The position numbers and the translations under genes are program-made. The notes below the pieces were generated by a model. That model was not told the DNA's origin and ran no database searches. It saw only the letters and a list, made by a program, of their open reading frames with translations. A DNA stretch of 64,000 nt from Acinetobacter lwoffii (GTDB taxonomy: Bacteria; Pseudomonadota; Gammaproteobacteria; Pseudomonadales; Moraxellaceae): contig NZ_CP059081.1 in assembly GCF_015602705.1 (NCBI RefSeq), positions 248,001-312,000 of the forward strand, in the 5' to 3' direction. Positions 1 to 9,921 of this stretch are shown piece after piece. Each line of letters begins with the position of its first letter. Positions within the stretch are counted from its first letter, which is position 1.

Positions 1-579
1 GGCTGGTTCGGTTTCAACGGTGGTTCTGCATTAGGTGCCAACGGTTCTGCAGGCTATGCCTTGATCGTGACTCAAGTCGCAGCAGCGGCAGCAGCCATCT
101 CCTGGTTAATCACTGAAAAACTGGCACGTGGTAAAGCTTCTGTACTGGGCGGCGTATCGGGTGCAGTTGCTGGTCTGGTGGTCATTACTCCAGCTGCAGG
201 TTTTGTGACTGTAGGCGGTGCATTGGCGATGGGTCTGATCGGTGGTGTGGTGTGTTTCTGGGGGATTACTGCACTGAAACGTGCATTGAAAGCCGATGAC
301 TCTTTAGATGCTTTTGGTTTGCATGGTGTAGGTGGTATTGTCGGCGCGATTTTAACCGCGTTCTTTGCCAGCGAATTCATCATGGGGGACAATGCTCCTG
401 CAAATGTCATGCATCAGCTTTGGGTGCAAGTGGAAGGTGTACTGGCGACAATTGCTTACTCTGCGATCATGACCTTCATTATCCTGAAAGTCATCGACTT
501 GATCATTGGAATCCGTGTAGCATCTGATGATGAGCGTATGGGTCTGGATTTAAGCCAACATGGCGAACGTGTCGAATAA
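1..579 (+). CDS. amtB: Ammonium transporter, C-terminal part (cut by window edge)
   Basis: This is the last 192 residues of an Amt/Rh-family ammonium channel of the inner membrane, which conducts ammonium/ammonia. The frame is open from base 1 and begins in the conserved Gly/Asn-rich stretch GWFGFNGGSALGANG. The in-frame TTG at 61 is internal. Several hydrophobic helices follow, then the conserved DAFGLHGVGGIVGAI segment, whose His (about residue 107 of the visible part) is one of the pore histidines known for the family. The last 30 residues are a short cytoplasmic tail. A strong terminator follows within 35 bases. In related bacteria glnK normally lies upstream, outside this window. The family assignment is secure; the upstream end cannot be seen. 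Confidence 0.93.
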   Translation, partial: GWFGFNGGSALGANGSAGYALIVTQVAAAAAAISWLITEKLARGKASVLGGVSGAVAGLVVITPAAGFVTVGGALAMGLIGGVVCFWGITALKRALKADDSLDAFGLHGVGGIVGAILTAFFASEFIMGDNAPANVMHQLWVQVEGVLATIAYSAIMTFIILKVIDLIIGIRVASDDERMGLDLSQHGERVE

Positions 580-610
580 TAATAAATCCACCATAATCAA
601 TATATAGTGT

Positions 611-638
611 AAAACAGCCCGAATGGGCTGTTTTTTTT
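611..638 (+). terminator. Intrinsic terminator after amtB
   Basis: The arms AAAACAGCCC and GGGCTGTTTT close on a GAAT loop and are followed by a run of T. It separates amtB from the nrdR transcript. Confidence 0.88.
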
Positions 639-656
639 CTATATGTTGCGTAAAAC

Positions 657-702
657 TCTACAAAGTTTGTAATTTTTGCTACACTCGGAATCCATCTGGA
701 TT
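657..702 (+). promoter_or_regulatory. Candidate nrdR promoter with a palindrome downstream of the -10
   Basis: A plausible sigma-70 promoter is TCTACA at 657-662, a 17-base gap, then TACACT at 680-685. Just after it, 689-702 is a perfect interrupted palindrome, AATCCA-TC-TGGATT, ending 17 bases before the nrdR ATG. It sits where a repressor could act. It does not look like the known NrdR box, so autoregulation is only a guess. Confidence 0.35.
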
Positions 703-719
703 TGTTCAATTAAACCGCT

Positions 720-1184
720 ATGCATTGCCCATTTTGCAATACTGCAGACAGTAAAGTGATTGATTCACGCCTGGCAGCTGAAGGCTGTCAGATTCGTCGT
801 CGCCGTGAATGTGTCAGTTGTAATGAACGCTTCACTACCTTTGAAAGCTATGAAGTGGTGATGCCGCGCGTCATCAAGTCGGATGGCAAAAATGAACCTT
901 TCGATGAAGCCAAATTACGCCGTTCCCTGATGCATGCCTTGCAAAAACGCCCGGTGACCCAGGAGCAGATTGAAACAGTGCTGAGCGATATTCAGCTACA
1001 GATTCGCCGTCTGGGTGAGCGTGATGTGAAATCACGTACCATCGGTGAAATCGTGATGCAGTCTTTATTTGCTCTGGATCATGTTGCCTATGTGCGTTTT
1101 GCTTCGGTCTATCAGGATTTTCAGGATGTCGAAGCTTTTCGTCATCAGATTGAACAGATGCAACAACGAGAATTACAAGAATAA
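720..1184 (+). CDS. nrdR: Transcriptional repressor NrdR
   Basis: This is a 154-residue regulator of ribonucleotide reductase genes. The N-terminal zinc ribbon has Cys3, Cys6, Cys31 and Cys34, with the basic stretch RRRREC before the second pair. An ATP-cone domain fills about residues 46-136 and senses ATP/dATP. Length and domain order match the family (about 150 residues). It is first in a run with ribD two bases downstream, an arrangement common in proteobacteria, so it is probably co-transcribed with the riboflavin genes. Confidence 0.96.
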   Translation: MHCPFCNTADSKVIDSRLAAEGCQIRRRRECVSCNERFTTFESYEVVMPRVIKSDGKNEPFDEAKLRRSLMHALQKRPVTQEQIETVLSDIQLQIRRLGERDVKSRTIGEIVMQSLFALDHVAYVRFASVYQDFQDVEAFRHQIEQMQQRELQE

Positions 1185-1186
1185 GC

Positions 1187-2275
1187 ATGGCTGAACTGAA
1201 TCAAGATCAAATCTGGATGCGCCGGGCCATTGAATTGGCACGTCAGGGGCAATATTCCACCAAACCGAATCCGAATGTCGGCTGTGTCATTGTTAAAGAT
1301 GGCATCGTGATTGGTGAAGGCTTTCATCCCCAAGCCGGCCAGCCACATGCTGAAGTCTTTGCGCTGCGTCAGGCCGGTGAACAGGCACGTGGTGCAACCG
1401 CTTATGTGACTCTAGAACCTTGTGCGCATTATGGCCGGACACCGCCTTGTGCCAAAGGTCTGGTGGAAGCAGGTGTGGCTAAAGTTGTCGTGGCCTGTCC
1501 TGATCCCAATCCGCTAGTGGCCGGAAAGGGCGTACAGATCCTGAAAGATGCGGGCATTGAGGTAGACGTTGGCATCTGTGAAGATGAAGCGCATGAGCTG
1601 AATCAAGGTTTCCTGAAAGCCATGGCGACTGGCATGCCTTATGTGCGTTTAAAAATTGCCTCAAGCCTGGATGGCCGTACCGCAATGGCATCGGGTGAAT
1701 CAAAATGGATTACCGGTGTGGAAGCACGTCAGGATGTACAGCACTGGCGTGCGATTTCAGGCGCAGTGATTACCGGGATTGATACGGTTCTTGCGGATGA
1801 CTGTGAACTGAATGTGCGTCAACTGGATGGCCTTGAAGATATCAAGACTGTGGTGCAACCGAAACGGATTATTCTGGACCGTCAGGGGCGTTTACCACTC
1901 AACGCAAAAATTTTAGTGCAACCTGAAACAGTGATGGTCATGGGGCCATTTCGTCAAGAGCTTGCAGACCTGGGTGTGCTACACTTGCCGGTACAGCCTT
2001 TAGCAGAATTATTAAAGCAACTGGTTCAGCAGCATCAGATTTATGATGTCCTGGTGGAAGCAGGGGCGACCTTATCTACGGCATTTTTACAACAAAAATT
2101 GGTTGATGAACTGATCAGTTACGTTGCACCGACCCTATTGGGTCAGTCTGCGCGTACCATGTTTAATGCAGAATTTAGCCATATGGCCGAACAACTCCGA
2201 TTTAAGCTGTGCGATGTAACTCGCTTAGGTGATGACGTGCGCTTCAGGCTAATTCCTTTTCAAGAGACACTATGA
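1187..2275 (+). CDS. ribD: Bifunctional riboflavin biosynthesis deaminase/reductase RibD
   Basis: RibD performs two successive steps of riboflavin synthesis in the cytoplasm: deamination of the pyrimidine from GTP cyclohydrolase II, then NADPH-dependent reduction of the ribosyl chain. The N-terminal deaminase zinc site is visible as His54-Ala-Glu56 with Cys79 and Cys88 (PCAHYGRTPPC). The reductase half starts near residue 150 with SSLDGRTAMASGESKWI. At 362 residues it has the usual two-domain length. It starts two bases after nrdR, and its stop overlaps the start of the downstream methylase by four bases (ATGA), which suggests translational coupling. Confidence 0.96.
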   Translation: MAELNQDQIWMRRAIELARQGQYSTKPNPNVGCVIVKDGIVIGEGFHPQAGQPHAEVFALRQAGEQARGATAYVTLEPCAHYGRTPPCAKGLVEAGVAKVVVACPDPNPLVAGKGVQILKDAGIEVDVGICEDEAHELNQGFLKAMATGMPYVRLKIASSLDGRTAMASGESKWITGVEARQDVQHWRAISGAVITGIDTVLADDCELNVRQLDGLEDIKTVVQPKRIILDRQGRLPLNAKILVQPETVMVMGPFRQELADLGVLHLPVQPLAELLKQLVQQHQIYDVLVEAGATLSTAFLQQKLVDELISYVAPTLLGQSARTMFNAEFSHMAEQLRFKLCDVTRLGDDVRFRLIPFQETL

Positions 2276-3564
2276 GTTCAGAGTCTACGGTTTATCATAA
2301 ACGTCGCCATGCGGCACGTACCACCGATGAATATCTTTTCCATCAGCTGGTTCCTTATCTGGGCAATAAACGCCGTTTACTGCATTTAATTCTGGAAGCG
2401 TTGGAAAGTACGGGAACTCTGAACCGTGCTGATGGTCGTGCGCCGATTTTTGCTGACTTTTTTGCAGGTTCAGGCGTGGTCTCGCGTTTGGCCCGTCAGA
2501 ATGGCTATCGTGTTATTGCCAATGACTGGGAGCCGTATAGCCATGCGCTGAATCATGCGGTACTGGCCTGTACTGAAGCACCGGCATTTAAAGAACTCGG
2601 TGGCTATCAGAAAGCGATTGATTATCTGAACCGTCTGCCGGAAGTTAAAGGCTGGGTGACGCATAACCTGTGTCCGCGTAATGATGAAATTTATGATCCA
2701 GCCCGTGATCGTTTGTTCTTTAAACGTCGTAACGGCATGCGTATTGATGCCATCCGTCAGCAGATTGCAGCCTGGCAGGCACAAGGTGCAATTGATGATG
2801 TGGAAATGTCTGCCTTGCTGGCACCCTTGCTGTATTCCGCCAGTTTTGTCAGCAATACTTCAGGCGTTTTCAAAAGCTTTCATCATGGCTGGGGCGGGAA
2901 AACCCAAACTGCGCTGGAACGGATTGAATCATTGCTGTGGCTGACTCCAAGCCGTTTTTGCGAGTCGGATCAGAAAAAGGGAATGGCCGCAGAAATGTGG
3001 TGTGTCGATGCCCAGCATCTGGCCAACCAGATGAGCGGCTTTGAAGTAGATGTAGCTTATCTGGATCCACCGTATAATCAGCATGCTTATAGCAGTAATT
3101 ATCATGTGCTGAATGCGCTCACCTTATGGGATCAGGCCGATTTACCGACTCCGGATACCAAGGGCTTTAAGAGCGGGATTGACCGGGCATGGCGCAAAGA
3201 GCGTCCGAGCCAGTACAATTCCTCTAAATATGCCAAAGAAGCTTACGAGAGCCTGTTGGCCACCATCAATGCACGTTTCATTCTGACCAGTTATTCAACT
3301 GACGGTAATATCAGCGCTACCGATTTGTTACAGGCCAATCTGAAACGTGGCCGGGTGACCTTGCTAACCCAGGATGTGCCGCGTTATCGTGTTAGCAAAC
3401 AGCGCCAGTCTGAACGTGCCCGCGTGCTGGAATTTATTGTGATTACCGATACCCACGCCAAGTCAGGTCCACCGATCCGTCAATTACTCAGCCAGCTGCA
3501 TCATTATGCAGAATTGGGTGGTGTGGATACGACCGGCGTTAGTACCCAGTTGGCCCTCTGGTAA
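2272..3564 (+). CDS. Orphan D12-class DNA adenine-N6 methyltransferase
   Basis: This 430-residue protein has the D12-type (Dam-like) methylase layout: an N-terminal PYLGNKR motif (28-34), the AdoMet-binding motif FFAGSG (about 63-68), and the catalytic DPPY at 265-268 followed by an NYHVLNAL segment. No restriction endonuclease or specificity subunit lies next to it. It overlaps ribD by four bases and is 22 bases upstream of ribE, so it is embedded in a riboflavin operon. Position and type fit the core Acinetobacter orphan adenine methylase described as AamA, which I recall as acting on GAATTC; that identity and target are from memory and are not shown by the sequence. The methylase assignment is firm, the target is not. 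Confidence 0.88.
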   Translation: MSSESTVYHKRRHAARTTDEYLFHQLVPYLGNKRRLLHLILEALESTGTLNRADGRAPIFADFFAGSGVVSRLARQNGYRVIANDWEPYSHALNHAVLACTEAPAFKELGGYQKAIDYLNRLPEVKGWVTHNLCPRNDEIYDPARDRLFFKRRNGMRIDAIRQQIAAWQAQGAIDDVEMSALLAPLLYSASFVSNTSGVFKSFHHGWGGKTQTALERIESLLWLTPSRFCESDQKKGMAAEMWCVDAQHLANQMSGFEVDVAYLDPPYNQHAYSSNYHVLNALTLWDQADLPTPDTKGFKSGIDRAWRKERPSQYNSSKYAKEAYESLLATINARFILTSYSTDGNISATDLLQANLKRGRVTLLTQDVPRYRVSKQRQSERARVLEFIVITDTHAKSGPPIRQLLSQLHHYAELGGVDTTGVSTQLALW

Positions 3565-3586
3565 AAGAATTGAAAAGGAAATAAAA

Positions 3587-4246
3587 ATGTTTACAGGTAT
3601 TATCGAAAGCCTCGGCAAAGTCGAAAGTCTGCAAAGCGTTGGTGGTGATGTACGTTTACGCATCCAGACTGATCTGGACATGTCCGATGTACATCTGGGT
3701 GATTCTATTGCGACCAACGGCATCTGCCTGACCGTGATCGACTGGGGCGAGAATTGGTATGCGGCTGATGTTTCCCGTGAAAGCTTGAACCGGACCACGC
3801 TCGGCACCTGGAAAGTCGGTCAACCTGTCAATGTTGAAAAAGCCATGTTGCCGACGACGCGTTTTGGCGGTCATATTGTGTCAGGTCATGTCGATGCAGT
3901 CGGCGAGATCACGCTGGTTCGTGAAGATGCACGTTCGATTTATTATGAAGTCACTGCACCGGCCGAAATTGCCAAATATCTGGCAGAAAAAGGCTCGGTT
4001 ACAGTTGATGGTATTAGCCTGACGATTAATCATTTGCGTGGCAGTGTGATCAGTCTGAACCTGATTCCGCATACCGCTGAACGGACCAATATAGGTACCT
4101 GGAAAGTCGGTAGCAAGGTCAATCTGGAAGTGGATGTATTGGCACGTTATATTGAACGTTTATTACTGGGTGATAAAGCCGCTGAAACTACTGAGCAATC
4201 AAAAATCAGCATGGATTTCCTGGCTGAAAATGGTTTCTTAAAATAA
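3587..4246 (+). CDS. ribE: Riboflavin synthase alpha subunit
   Basis: This enzyme dismutates 6,7-dimethyl-8-ribityllumazine to riboflavin. The 219-residue protein begins MFTGIIESLGKV, the standard start of the family, so I chose the ATG at 3587, preceded by AAGGA, over an upstream in-frame extension. Two lumazine-binding barrel repeats are visible. Each repeat starts at a Met-Phe-Thr or Lys-Ala-Met segment and contains a GDSIATNGICLTV- or GSVTVDGISLTI-type motif. It is the last gene of the nrdR-ribD-methylase-ribE run and is followed by a terminator. Some databases call it ribC or ribE. Confidence 0.95.
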   Translation: MFTGIIESLGKVESLQSVGGDVRLRIQTDLDMSDVHLGDSIATNGICLTVIDWGENWYAADVSRESLNRTTLGTWKVGQPVNVEKAMLPTTRFGGHIVSGHVDAVGEITLVREDARSIYYEVTAPAEIAKYLAEKGSVTVDGISLTINHLRGSVISLNLIPHTAERTNIGTWKVGSKVNLEVDVLARYIERLLLGDKAAETTEQSKISMDFLAENGFLK

Positions 4247-4265
4247 GAGAAATGTTGATTTACTG

Positions 4266-4299
4266 AACAGTCTGATTGAAAAATTAGACTGTTTTTTTA
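4266..4299 (+). terminator. Intrinsic terminator after ribE
   Basis: AACAGTCT at 4266-4273 pairs with AGACTGTT at 4286-4293 and runs into a T-rich tract. It closes the riboflavin operon. Confidence 0.8.
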
Positions 4300-4355
4300 T
4301 TTTTCGGGATAATCAGCAGTTCAACTTGCAAATATTGCCTGGGTGGACGGGTCGA

Positions 4356-4901
4356 ATGCTCGATTTTTTACTGAACTTGGAACAGTCATTGCCGCTATTG
4401 CTCGATCAATATGGGGTATGGATTTATGCAATCCTGTTTCTGGTGATTTTTGCAGAAACCGGTTCTGTATTTTTCTTTTTCCTGCCGGGTGACAGTCTAT
4501 TGCTGGCTGTGGGAGCTTTGTGCGCCAGCAGCGACCTGGTGGCCTTGCATTCGATGGGGCTGTTGTTATTCACTGCCTCGGTGCTGGGCTATAGCGTGAA
4601 TTATTACACCGGAAAAGTTCTTGGCTTAAAATATTTCAATCAACATTCACGCTATTTTAAGCCGGAATATATGGTGAAAACCAACCACTATTTTATGAAA
4701 CATGGCGGTAAAACTATTTTAATCGCACGTTTTATTCCCTTTGTCCGCTCATTTGGCCCTTTTGCTGCCGGTTCAGCGCATATGAGCTTTGCCACATTCA
4801 GCTTTTATAATATTGCGGGTGGCATCCTCTGGATTGGCACTTTATTAAGCATTGGCTATCTGCTCGGAAATGCTGCCTTTATGCTGGCAGATTTTTTGTA
4901 A
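4356..4901 (+). CDS. DedA-family membrane protein
   Basis: This is an integral inner-membrane protein of the DedA/SNARE-associated family, many members of which act in phospholipid (undecaprenyl phosphate or other lipid) translocation and membrane homeostasis. The 181-residue product carries the family signatures FLPGDSLLLAVGALCA (about residue 48) and RFIPFVRSFGPFAAG (about residue 128), plus several hydrophobic helices. I used the ATG at 4356 (MLDFLLNLEQ). An in-frame TTG at 4326 would add ten residues without a better ribosome site. It is a single-gene unit between two terminators. Its substrate cannot be read from sequence. Confidence 0.88.
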   Translation: MLDFLLNLEQSLPLLLDQYGVWIYAILFLVIFAETGSVFFFFLPGDSLLLAVGALCASSDLVALHSMGLLLFTASVLGYSVNYYTGKVLGLKYFNQHSRYFKPEYMVKTNHYFMKHGGKTILIARFIPFVRSFGPFAAGSAHMSFATFSFYNIAGGILWIGTLLSIGYLLGNAAFMLADFL

Positions 4902-4918
4902 GATGCGACATAGAAGAT

Positions 4919-4947
4919 AAAAAAGCCCGAATTTTCGGGCTTTTTTA
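4919..4947. terminator. Bidirectional terminator between dedA and the coiled-coil gene
   Basis: GCCCGAA and TTCGGGC arms, flanked by A-tracts and T-tracts, lie between converging genes. The structure can stop transcription from both sides. Confidence 0.85.
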
Positions 4948-4962
4948 ATGTGAAAGGATCAT

Positions 4963-5592
4963 TTAAATATTGCGTGGCTGATCAGAAAATTCAGAATTTT
5001 TCAGCATATACTCGATTTCTTCTTTGGCTGCCGCACGCATTTTTTCACGAAGTGCATTCACGGTCTGTTCAATCACGGTTTCTGCCTCAAGTTCCAGACG
5101 TAAACGCACACTTTCTAATTCGGATAAAATGCTCTGATCCTCAATTTGGATGCGACCTCTGGCAAAATCAAAAGTCGTCTCAGGATTTTTTGCATAACGT
5201 GCGACATAGTGCTGCACTTCAGCCTCTAGATGTGTATTTATTTCAGCAAGCACCTGACTCTGTTCGCTAAATTCACGCTGTTCCTCATGACGTAGCTGTT
5301 CTTGATAGGCCTGTTCTTCAGCACGTTTCTCGGCCAAGGCTTTTTCAAGCGCGAGCTGTTTGCGAATACGGGCTTCTTCAATTAATTCGGCCTTGCGCTG
5401 TGCATAGGCAGCTTCAATCTTGCGTTCAGATTCTTGCTGTAAGCGCTGGTCGCGACTCTGCCATTCTTCCAAAGACGTTTCTGGTTTCAAAATATCGCAG
5501 ATCCGAGAGAGGTCATCGATAAAGGTCTGACGTACAGCTTCCGGCACATTTAACCAGCGCTGTTTAAAATCGGGACCTACATTTAATGCCAC
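4963..5592 (-). CDS. Conserved coiled-coil protein of unknown function
   Basis: I do not recognise a named family. The 209-residue product is highly charged. About residues 45-120 are rich in Glu, Lys, Arg, Gln and Ala and read as a long coiled coil; a second helical stretch spans about 150-200. There is no signal peptide or membrane helix, so it is probably cytoplasmic. The GTG start at 5592 is supported by a strong AAGGAG site six bases upstream. It lies 26 bases after holC, in the slot where valS sits in many gammaproteobacteria (pepA-holC-valS), and is likely co-transcribed with pepA and holC. The coiled coil resembles ATP synthase b-type helices only in composition. Confidence 0.78.
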   Translation of the reverse strand: MALNVGPDFKQRWLNVPEAVRQTFIDDLSRICDILKPETSLEEWQSRDQRLQQESERKIEAAYAQRKAELIEEARIRKQLALEKALAEKRAEEQAYQEQLRHEEQREFSEQSQVLAEINTHLEAEVQHYVARYAKNPETTFDFARGRIQIEDQSILSELESVRLRLELEAETVIEQTVNALREKMRAAAKEEIEYMLKNSEFSDQPRNI

Positions 5593-5618
5593 GTGCCTCT
5601 CCTTGTGGATGATATCGG

Positions 5619-7476
<1,858 letters not shown>

Positions 7477-7623
7477 TCACGCCTGTCTAGATGGGTAAAT
7501 CATTCAGTCATTGAAACATTTATCCGAATAGATTTTCAATGGGCAGGGCGGCCTAGGTTTTATATTTTTGCTATTCGGGTAAACTAGCACTCGTTTTATG
7601 GACCTTATTTTGGAAGAATTAAT

Positions 7624-8724
7624 TTGATTATTCGGCGTTATCTGGTCAAGCAAGTTGTCTCGACATCCTTGGTGGTGATTGCCTTATTGACCTTGATCAT
7701 GATGGGCGGTCGACTGATCAAGTATTTTGGTGTCGCGGCGCAAGGCCGTCTGGATGCAGGCATTTTATTTAGCATTATTGGCTACCGTTTGCCTGAATTC
7801 TTGACCCTGATTCTTCCGCTCGGTTTCTTTATTGGACTGATGCTGGTGTTTGGCCGTTTATATGTCGACCATGAAATGGCCGTGATGAATGGCAGTGGCG
7901 TCAGTCGGCATCAATTGGCGCGTCTACTGGTGCCGATGACCCTGGTGTTTTTGATTGCTCAGGCCGGATTGATGCTGTGGGCTGCGCCGTGGGGCATTCG
8001 CCAGTTTGAAGCCCTGACCACCAGTCAGGCGGTACGTACCGGCTTTGACCTGGTGCGACCGAAAGAATTTATCTCCTCTGGGCCCTATACCATTTATGCC
8101 GGTGACCTGTCAGAAGACCGTAAAAATTTAAAAGATATTTTCTTTTATCAGCGTGCGGAAAAAGAAGGCAAACCGGATGTGATGATTCTGGCGCAGGAAG
8201 CCACCCGAATTGAAGTACCGAATGATGCTGCCAATGTGGTCGATCTGGTTAATGGACGCCGTTATGAGATCTATCCGGGCACACCGCAATATACCCAAGC
8301 TGAATTTGAAAGCTATCGTCTGCGTTTAGAAAGCGATGAAGAAGCACAATTTGCCAGTACTGAAGTTGAGGCCTTACCGACCTCGCAATTGTGGCAGAAC
8401 CGTCAGGATCCTGTGGTGGCCAGTGAGTTGGGCTGGCGGGTGTTTGTTCCTTTTGCGATTCTGATTGCCCTGATTCTGGCTGTGGCCTTGTCTGAAGTGA
8501 GTCCACGACAGGGTCGATATCTCAAGTTATTTCCTGCCCTCATGATTTTTGCCAGTCTGATTGTGGCCCTGATGGCAGTGAAGACGCGGATCAGTAAAGA
8601 AGAAATGGGCATTTGGGCCTATCCATTGATTCTGATTGCCTATGCAATTGCGGGTGCCTTGTTCTCGCGTAAACAGAAATTAGGCCCGAAAATCAAGAAA
8701 CAGATTCAGCGAGTGAGGTCTTAA
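7624..8724 (+). CDS. lptF: LPS export ABC transporter permease LptF
   Basis: LptF is one of two membrane subunits of the LptB2FG complex, which extracts lipopolysaccharide or lipooligosaccharide from the inner membrane. The 366-residue protein has helices near residues 10-30, 50-75 and 95-120, a large periplasmic (jellyroll) domain at about 130-265, and three more helices to the C-terminus. Start choice is the TTG at 7624 (MIIRRYLVKQVV), with GGAAG seven bases upstream; no nearby ATG keeps the first helix. It is followed two bases later by lptG, the usual pairing, and is divergent from pepA as in many gammaproteobacteria. Confidence 0.93.
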   Translation: MIIRRYLVKQVVSTSLVVIALLTLIMMGGRLIKYFGVAAQGRLDAGILFSIIGYRLPEFLTLILPLGFFIGLMLVFGRLYVDHEMAVMNGSGVSRHQLARLLVPMTLVFLIAQAGLMLWAAPWGIRQFEALTTSQAVRTGFDLVRPKEFISSGPYTIYAGDLSEDRKNLKDIFFYQRAEKEGKPDVMILAQEATRIEVPNDAANVVDLVNGRRYEIYPGTPQYTQAEFESYRLRLESDEEAQFASTEVEALPTSQLWQNRQDPVVASELGWRVFVPFAILIALILAVALSEVSPRQGRYLKLFPALMIFASLIVALMAVKTRISKEEMGIWAYPLILIAYAIAGALFSRKQKLGPKIKKQIQRVRS

Positions 8725-8726
8725 CA

Positions 8727-9797
8727 ATGTTGGCACGTCGTATAGTTGCAAAACATGTGACCCAAACCACTGCGCTGGCGATGCTGGGTGCAACCGCGGT
8801 ATTGGCGGGTTTACAGGTATTATTTACTTATCTGGGTGAGCTTGGTTCGCTCAAAGATGGTTATGGTGCCTGGGATGCCTTGAAATATGTGCTTTGGGGC
8901 GCACCAAATTATTTATATGAAATCCTGCCGATTTCTGCACTGATTGGTGCAGTTTTAGGTCTTGGTACATTAGCCTCGAATAGTGAGCTGATTGTGATGC
9001 GTTCGGTCGGCGTGAGCTTATGGCGTATTGTCGGGTGGGTGATCCGTTCAGCACTGTTGTTGGTGGTGTTGTCATTTGCCCTGAGCGAGTGGGTCATTCC
9101 TTATACCAATGAACAGGCCAAAAGCGTAAAAAGTGCCAGTAAAGCCGCTCAGCTCGGTGAAGTTCGTGGTTACTGGACTCGGGAAGGGCAGCGCTTTATT
9201 TATGTCGATTATGCTAACTCGCAAGGCCAGCTGAAAAATGTGCAGATGCTGGACTTTGACCAGAACTATCGTTTGCGCGGTACCTTGCAGGCAGATCAGG
9301 GGCAATTTGTTAAAGATGGTTCCTGGACGCTGGACAACACAGAGCAGTTCGATATTCTCCAAAATGGTAATGCCACACTGGTTAAGCAGCAACAGCAACC
9401 TTTAGCGCTAGCATTACAGCCCAAATATGTACATATGGTGACGATTGATCCTGAAGATTTATCGCCTAGCCAACTAGTGAGCTTTATGAGCTATATGCAT
9501 GAATACAGCCAGGTACCGAAAACCTATCAGCTGGCCTTCTGGCAAAAACTTGGTTCGCCTTTTGCCCTGATTGCACTAGTAGTGATTGCCTGTTCATTTA
9601 TCTTCGGGCCGTTGCGTCAGCAATCCATGGGTTTCCGTCTGGTGATTGCCTTATTTGCCGGACTAGGTTTCTTCTATCTGCAGGATTTCCTCGGCTATGC
9701 CAGTCTGATTTATGCACCATCTCCGGCCTGGTTCGTGTTTATTCCGATTCTGATCATGTTCGGCATCGGCGGATACTTGCTGCATCGGGCGCGCTAA
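8727..9797 (+). CDS. lptG: LPS export ABC transporter permease LptG
   Basis: LptG is the partner of LptF in the LPS extraction complex. The 356-residue product begins MLARRIVAKHV and has the same layout: three N-terminal helices, a periplasmic beta-rich domain at about 130-265 and three C-terminal helices. The segment GALTLGTLASNSELIVMRSVGVS-like region around residues 75-95 is the coupling-helix area that contacts LptB. The gene starts two bases after lptF ends, so the two are co-translated in one operon. A terminator follows 33 bases downstream. lptB, lptA and lptC are not in the window. Confidence 0.93.
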   Translation: MLARRIVAKHVTQTTALAMLGATAVLAGLQVLFTYLGELGSLKDGYGAWDALKYVLWGAPNYLYEILPISALIGAVLGLGTLASNSELIVMRSVGVSLWRIVGWVIRSALLLVVLSFALSEWVIPYTNEQAKSVKSASKAAQLGEVRGYWTREGQRFIYVDYANSQGQLKNVQMLDFDQNYRLRGTLQADQGQFVKDGSWTLDNTEQFDILQNGNATLVKQQQQPLALALQPKYVHMVTIDPEDLSPSQLVSFMSYMHEYSQVPKTYQLAFWQKLGSPFALIALVVIACSFIFGPLRQQSMGFRLVIALFAGLGFFYLQDFLGYASLIYAPSPAWFVFIPILIMFGIGGYLLHRAR

Positions 9798-9830
9798 GGC
9801 ACAGGAAAATAGAACAAATCAATCATCATG

Positions 9831-9866
9831 AGAGGCTTAAACCATATACGGGTCATGGCCTCTTTT
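9831..9866 (+). terminator. Probable terminator after lptG
   Basis: AGAGGC at 9831-9836 pairs with GCCTCT at 9857-9862, followed by five T. The loop is long but holds an inner ACC/GGT pairing. Confidence 0.6.
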
Positions 9867-9921
9867 TATAAACTTCGCTAAAATAGAGCGATTAATTCGT
9901 AGACGAACAGAGTATTTCATT

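Noticed and set aside
2272..3564. A restriction-modification island around the methylase
   Set aside because: No nuclease, specificity subunit, integrase or compositional break is nearby; the gene sits in a tight housekeeping operon.
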